Assembly (NCBI RefSeq): GCF_039539445.1
Contig: NZ_BAABDD010000001.1
Location: 62,001 to 126,000, forward strand
Length of the DNA: 64,000 nucleotides
Source of the DNA: Salinactinospora qingdaonensis
GTDB lineage: Bacteria; Actinomycetota; Actinomycetes; Streptosporangiales; Streptosporangiaceae
Reading direction: 5' to 3'
Notes under the pieces: generated by a model
The model's input: the letters and a program-made list of their open reading frames with translations, nothing else
Databases searched by the model: none
What the model was told of the DNA's origin: nothing
In this document: positions 62,556-64,000 of the stretch, piece by piece
How positions within the stretch are numbered: the stretch's first letter is position 1
Layout of the letters: every line of letters starts with the position of its first letter
Translations under genes and position numbers: made by a program

Positions 62556-63947
62556 ATGCATACGGCAGTACCGCAGCCCGGCCAGCCGCTCTCTGCGCGT
62601 GCCTTGGCCGGCTCTGTCTGGCGCAATGGCGACTGGCGCCGGCGCCCGATCGCCCAACAACCCCCATGGCGCGACCTGGCAGCCCTCAGCAGCGTGCGGG
62701 ACCGGCTCACGGTCGTACCGCCGCTGACAGCGATCGCCGATATCCGCCGGTTGGAGGCATCGCTGGCCAAAGTCGCGGCCGGCCAGTCCTTCCTGCTGCA
62801 AGCCGGGGACTGTGTCGAGCCTATGGACGCTTCGGCGATACCCGCGCTGCGCTGCAAACACGAGCTGATCGGCTCGATGGCCGAGACGTTCAGCGACCGT
62901 ATCGATGCACCCACGGTGACCATAGGCCGCCTTGGCGGCCAGTTCGCCAAACCCCGATCACAGCCGACCGAGACCGTGGCCGGCCGTGAGGTAACAGTCT
63001 TTCGCGGCCCCATCGTCAACGACCACCGTCCGGACCCGCGGCTGCGCGTTCCCGATCCCCACCGGCTGCTCGCGGCCTACCGGGCAGCTAAGGCTGTCCT
63101 GAGCGAGCTGCACATCATCGCCCACGAGACGGCGACGCGGGGGCTACCTGCTTCGGATCTGACTGTCCTGGGCGAAGCCGGGGGTGAGGTTTCCGGGCTG
63201 GCCCGTCCCTGGGACGGTTCGCTGCGCTCGGTCCTGGAGGGCTATGGCGAGACCCGCCGGGACGAGGCGGGCGGGTGGAGCCGTACGGGGCTGTGGACCA
63301 GCCACGAGAGTCTCATCCTCGACTATGAGGAAGCGCTGGTACGCCGCGACCGCCAGACGGGGGAATGGTTCCTGCTCTCCACTCACCTGCCCTGGATCGG
63401 CAAACGCACCGCACAGCCCAACGGTGCGCACGTGGCCTTCCACGCCAGCATCGCCAACCCCGTGGCCTGCAAGATCGGGCCAGAGACGAACCCAGCCGAG
63501 GTCGTCGAACTATGCCGGCTCCTCGATCCCAACCGGCGAGCGGGACGACTCACCTTGATCTGCCGCATGGGGGCCGACACGGTACGCGACCGGATGCCCG
63601 AACTGGTGCGTGCGGTCCGCAACGCCGGCCACCACCCCGTGTGGGTCTGTGACCCGATGCACGGCAACACCGAAGTGTTGCCCGGCGGGCGCAAGACCCG
63701 CAGGACAGAGCAGATTATGGCCGAGATCGAGGGCTTCTTCGAGACACTGCGCGCAGCCGGGGAATGGCCCGGCGGGCTGCACCTGGAGGCGGCGGAGGGC
63801 GCCATAACCGAGTGCATCGGAACGGGCGGCCCGGACAACGCGATCGCGCTGGAGCGCAACTACCAGACCCTATGCGACCCACGGCTGAACGAGGAGCAGT
63901 CGATGCTGCTCGCCGACGCCGTGAGCCGCCTGGTCGCCAAGGGTTGA
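62556..63947 (+). CDS. Class II DAHP synthase (PhzC/AroG type)
   Basis: 463-residue plant-type 3-deoxy-D-arabino-heptulosonate-7-phosphate synthase, first enzyme of the shikimate route. Metal-binding Cys86 is in LLQAGDCVEPM, and KIGPETNPAEVV and VCDPMHGNTE complete the active site. AGGAG nine bases before ATG 62556. It has little N-terminal regulatory extension, as in PhzC copies that feed phenazine or other shikimate-derived metabolites. A second, dedicated copy next to acid-reductase genes supports a secondary-metabolite role. A housekeeping role cannot be ruled out. Confidence 0.9.
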   Translation: MHTAVPQPGQPLSARALAGSVWRNGDWRRRPIAQQPPWRDLAALSSVRDRLTVVPPLTAIADIRRLEASLAKVAAGQSFLLQAGDCVEPMDASAIPALRCKHELIGSMAETFSDRIDAPTVTIGRLGGQFAKPRSQPTETVAGREVTVFRGPIVNDHRPDPRLRVPDPHRLLAAYRAAKAVLSELHIIAHETATRGLPASDLTVLGEAGGEVSGLARPWDGSLRSVLEGYGETRRDEAGGWSRTGLWTSHESLILDYEEALVRRDRQTGEWFLLSTHLPWIGKRTAQPNGAHVAFHASIANPVACKIGPETNPAEVVELCRLLDPNRRAGRLTLICRMGADTVRDRMPELVRAVRNAGHHPVWVCDPMHGNTEVLPGGRKTRRTEQIMAEIEGFFETLRAAGEWPGGLHLEAAEGAITECIGTGGPDNAIALERNYQTLCDPRLNEEQSMLLADAVSRLVAKG

Positions 63948-63962
63948 GCCAGCGGCCGGCAC

Positions 63963-63991
63963 GGGGCGCGCCGGAGACGCTCCGGCGCCCC
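63963..63991 (+). terminator. Hairpin after the DAHP synthase gene
   Basis: Stem GGGGCGCgCCGGAG / CTCCGGCGCCCC with one bulged base and a three-base loop, 16 bp past the stop. It suggests that the DAHP synthase gene ends its operon. Confidence 0.6.
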
Positions 63992-64000
63992 GCCGCTACA

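Overview
The window is about 64 kb of a high-GC Gram-positive chromosome with many GTG starts. Gene content points to an actinomycete, most likely Streptosporangiales/Nocardiopsaceae: an HrdB-type principal sigma factor with a long low-complexity linker next to a ParE-type topoisomerase, a B12-dependent ribonucleotide reductase behind NrdR, a 10-methyl fatty-acid gene pair, and several proteins known to me only from actinomycetes. The family assignment is inference; no rRNA or tRNA gene was seen.

Layout. 0-11 kb: 3' end of a P1B-4 metal ATPase, type IIA topoisomerase B subunit, a DUF7455 mini-protein, YaaA, HrdB, a PAS/GAF/SpoIIE phosphatase and an HhH-GPD repair protein. 11-19.6 kb: small and large uncharacterised genes, a sugar-nucleotidyltransferase-like gene, a membrane-anchored tandem AAA+ ATPase, RNase HII, a membrane protein and a 63-aa protein. 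19.8-24 kb: two translationally coupled SPFH proteins and a CBS-domain protein. 24-30 kb: nrdR-nrdJ behind paired NrdR boxes, a LysM protein, and lexA behind two SOS boxes. 30-37.3 kb: a lipoprotein hydrolase, three small secreted or membrane proteins, leuS and an acyl-CoA ligase. 37.3-42 kb: two tiny zinc-ribbon proteins, then a sugar ABC importer coupled to a GH3 NagZ-like glycosidase, in the same order as the dasABCD locus. 42.3-45.6 kb: a hypothetical gene and tmsA/tmsB-like genes for 10-methyl branched fatty acids. 45.8-52.4 kb: a MurI-like racemase, AI-2E-type permease, DUF6315-type protein, DinG-like helicase and a double-DUF427 protein.

The most unusual part is 52.7-56.3 kb: a divergent SpeD (AdoMet decarboxylase homologue), a BpsA branched-polyamine synthase with a C-terminal zinc ribbon, a GNAT acyltransferase, a short FkbH-like HAD protein and a free-standing acyl carrier protein. 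The last four are packed with stop/start overlaps. bpsA is preceded by a 10-codon reading frame whose stop overlaps its GTG. This suggests, but does not prove, a pathway that makes branched polyamines and attaches an ACP-borne acyl (perhaps glyceryl) group.

56.4-64 kb looks like the edge of a specialised-metabolite cluster. It has three GGGAWTCCC palindromes on an exact 20-bp period, an ATPase-LuxR regulator, an AhpD-like protein, an AT-rich spacer rich in perfect palindromes, then a coupled EhpF/EhpG- or GriD/GriC-like carboxylic acid reductase pair and a class II DAHP synthase. Phenazine biosynthesis is the best guess, but no phenazine core gene (phzB, D, E, F or G) is inside the window.
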